From: Colius striatus
Lineage: Eukaryota > Chordata > Aves > Coliiformes > Coliidae
Assembly: GCF_028858725.1 (NCBI RefSeq)
Contig: NC_084759.1
Span: 91,570,889-91,634,888, forward strand
Direction of reading: 5' to 3'
Length of the DNA stretch: 64,000 bases
Part shown: piece by piece, positions 62,101 to 64,000 of the stretch
How the letters are laid out: each line of letters starts with the position of its first letter
Position numbering within the stretch: the stretch's first letter is position 1
Position numbers and translations under genes: made by a program
Notes under the pieces: generated by a model
What the model saw: only the letters and a program-made list of their open reading frames with translations
Told to the model about the DNA's origin: nothing
Database searches by the model: none

Positions 62101-64000
62101 ACCACAGAGAAGCTGGTTACTTCTACGGAGAGATGCAGAGTATCTGGAAAGACATTGATGATACCTACTATGTCATTTTGCTTTTAAAAATACAGACCCA
62201 AGGCCAGAGTAATGCTACAGACTAAAGCCCATGTTTTCCCCTTGCATTTGCCTATTAGGCTTAGAAAAATATTAATTGCTTTGCAGGTTTTAATGTTGTT
62301 TTATGGTGGTGATCCTGCATGCTGTACTAACCACCTAGAACTATTTCATAAGGCATGGTGAAGACCACAGCACCTACCTGGCCCAGAAGAGCACAGGAAA
62401 TCGCTTCCTAATCTCTGCTTGTGGTTGGCAGTGTCACATGGCATCAACAGCATTCTCTTCCACCACTGCAGTTTGTTTGTGGTCTAGAACATGTGACAGA
62501 GAAGCTAAGAAAAGACATCAAGGATCCTACACCCTGTGGTCTTGCCCTCAACGACAATTAAATGTTTAACTTCATGATATTTCCATTGTTTTAAAGTCCA
62601 AAATTATTTAACAGTTGCCCATATTTACTTTTCAGAATTATAATTCCATGAAAAAATCTTTTCACTTCTCCCTAGAAGGTAGTTCATTTTAAAGTATTCA
62701 AGTTGCATGTGCAAACTTGAAATCCCACTTTCAAAACAGCTCTCTGTAAGATTGCCTCTAAGCTGAGAAGTGATTGAAGAAGTGCCACCTTTTTTGCTCA
62801 AGTGACCACTCTCGCACGATTTCTTGAGATCAGAGAGTTATCAAATTACTTAAGTCTCCTCTTCTTACCATATTTAAACATTGTGGCATGAGCACAGGAA
62901 AAAAAAGTTGATGATAGCTATTCAGCACTGCAGATTCTTGACTAGATGAATCAACTGTATCTCTGAAAAAGTGAAAACGTGACAGAGCTAAAAAACTATT
63001 TTGCAGGGACTTGTGTTGTGAAAGGTTCTCAGTTTGATTTTTGATTCCAATGATGGGTATGCATCTTTTACTGTTGATCATTTGTAGAGGATGGAATACT
63101 TGCACAGAGCAGAAGAACAGAGCAAATGTAAAGAACCGTGAACATGCAAAGAATGGAGTACTTGGACTACTTGCACAGTTCATGGTAACTGTTAAACAGA
63201 AATTGATGTAAAATAGAACTGTTACTGATGTAAGTTTAATTGTGGCCTGGGGTAGAAGGTGATGGCTTACTTACAAACTGTCTCAGAGCTTGGCACTTTG
63301 GGGACTGATGACCATTACTATTGTAATTGTGTTATTTTTATCATTCAGGCATGTAACAAAGCGTGATTAAAATATAAAGGAATAAATGTTCTGCCAGTAA
63401 CAGGAGCACTGCCTGAAAAAATTACTGGTGACATGGAGCTGTACACTTACAAAAGTGAACATACACAAGTCATGCGTCTTGGCAGTGATCTGGATGACAG
63501 GAACATTGTCACTGTATCCAAAGCACATGAGAGGTGTAACTCTGTCCAAAGCACATGACAGGTTTGGTTTCACTGTTTGGTTTAATATCCCTAGGAAGCA
63601 CCTCCAAGGCACCTGGAACCCAGTGCTTCAAATATCCCAAAGAATAAGCACTGAGGTCACCACTTCTGATTTTCTCCTGGCGAAAGTCTAGAGTGTGGGA
63701 CTCTCCTAAGTAGCTTCATAGACCCATTTGAAGCAGAGCACACCAAGGAAGTTACAGCTGAATGAAGGTTTTAAGGTTGAGAAAAATATAAAGAAAGATT
63801 AAAATATACCAGGTAGGTTCAGTCTAGGGATGAGAGAGTCTTCAGATACATAGTAGAACAGCATAATAAGAGTCGTGATGAGTTATTCTCTGTGTAATTT
63901 ACTTGGTTATTTTAGGTTAATTCAGTATCTTTGGGGAATAGCTAGAATAACAGTGAAATGCTACATAAAGCAGCTTAAACTGTGGAATTTGCCATAAGGG
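59101..64000. other. Intergenic DNA far upstream of MX1
   Basis: No coding exon recognised on either strand. The 124-codon frame at 61,813-62,187 (+) and the 117-codon frame at 62,830-63,183 (-) match no family I know and lack exon-like borders. In mammals MX2 and FAM3B follow on this side; I searched by eye for FAM3B-like C-terminal motifs and saw none. An imperfect short duplication lies at about 63,510-63,560. Confidence 0.5.

Noticed and set aside
61813-62187. 124-codon + strand open frame
   Set aside because: No recognisable domain, no convincing splice borders, composition like the surrounding non-coding DNA.

Overview
The window is vertebrate nuclear DNA, almost certainly from a bird. 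It carries many CR1 LINE 3' ends (the tail motif TCATAGAATCATAGAAT and its complement), a typical avian retroviral LTR, AT-rich introns and one sharp CpG island. Two complete protein-coding genes can be assembled exon by exon from reading frame and splice signals. The first is TMPRSS2, a type II transmembrane serine protease, on the + strand. The second is MX1, an interferon-induced dynamin-like antiviral GTPase, on the - strand. They are convergent (tail to tail), as in the human MX1-TMPRSS2 segment of 21q22.3. The exact species cannot be told from the sequence alone.

Layout. 1-5.65 kb is intergenic, with no gene recognised. 5.66-6.65 kb is a CpG island holding the TMPRSS2 promoter and a non-coding first exon whose donor follows base 6229. 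6.23-13.93 kb is a large first intron with a CR1 copy and one candidate alternative 5' exon. 13.93-27.65 kb holds the coding exons of TMPRSS2: 484 codons in 13 coding exons, with catalytic His288, Asp337 and Ser433, ending in a 1.2-kb 3' UTR. 27.65-29.63 kb is the short gap between the two 3' ends, largely filled by a decayed CR1 with reverse-transcriptase remnants. 29.63-47.22 kb holds the 13 coding exons of MX1: 697 codons, with intact GTPase motifs, stalk and GTPase effector domain. An inferred non-coding exon 1 and interferon-type promoter lie near 50.6-50.7 kb. 50.8-64 kb is MX1 upstream DNA with CR1 copies, an ERV solo-LTR fragment, a possible ERV leader/gag remnant and, on the opposite strand, a decayed Mx exon.

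The most interesting observation is that decayed exon. At 54,587-54,763 on the + strand is a recognisable relic of Mx exon 3 (the P-loop exon) that keeps an acceptor and a donor but has stop codons and a ruined P-loop. It lies upstream of and inverted relative to the live MX1, which implies a former second Mx copy or an inverted duplication. No other exon of that copy could be recognised by eye.

Functionally the window juxtaposes a membrane protease, whose mammalian orthologue activates influenza and coronavirus fusion proteins, with an interferon effector that blocks such viruses. Nothing in the sequence shows that the two are co-regulated; the arrangement is simply old conserved synteny. 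I saw no tRNA or rRNA gene, CRISPR array or prokaryote-type system.
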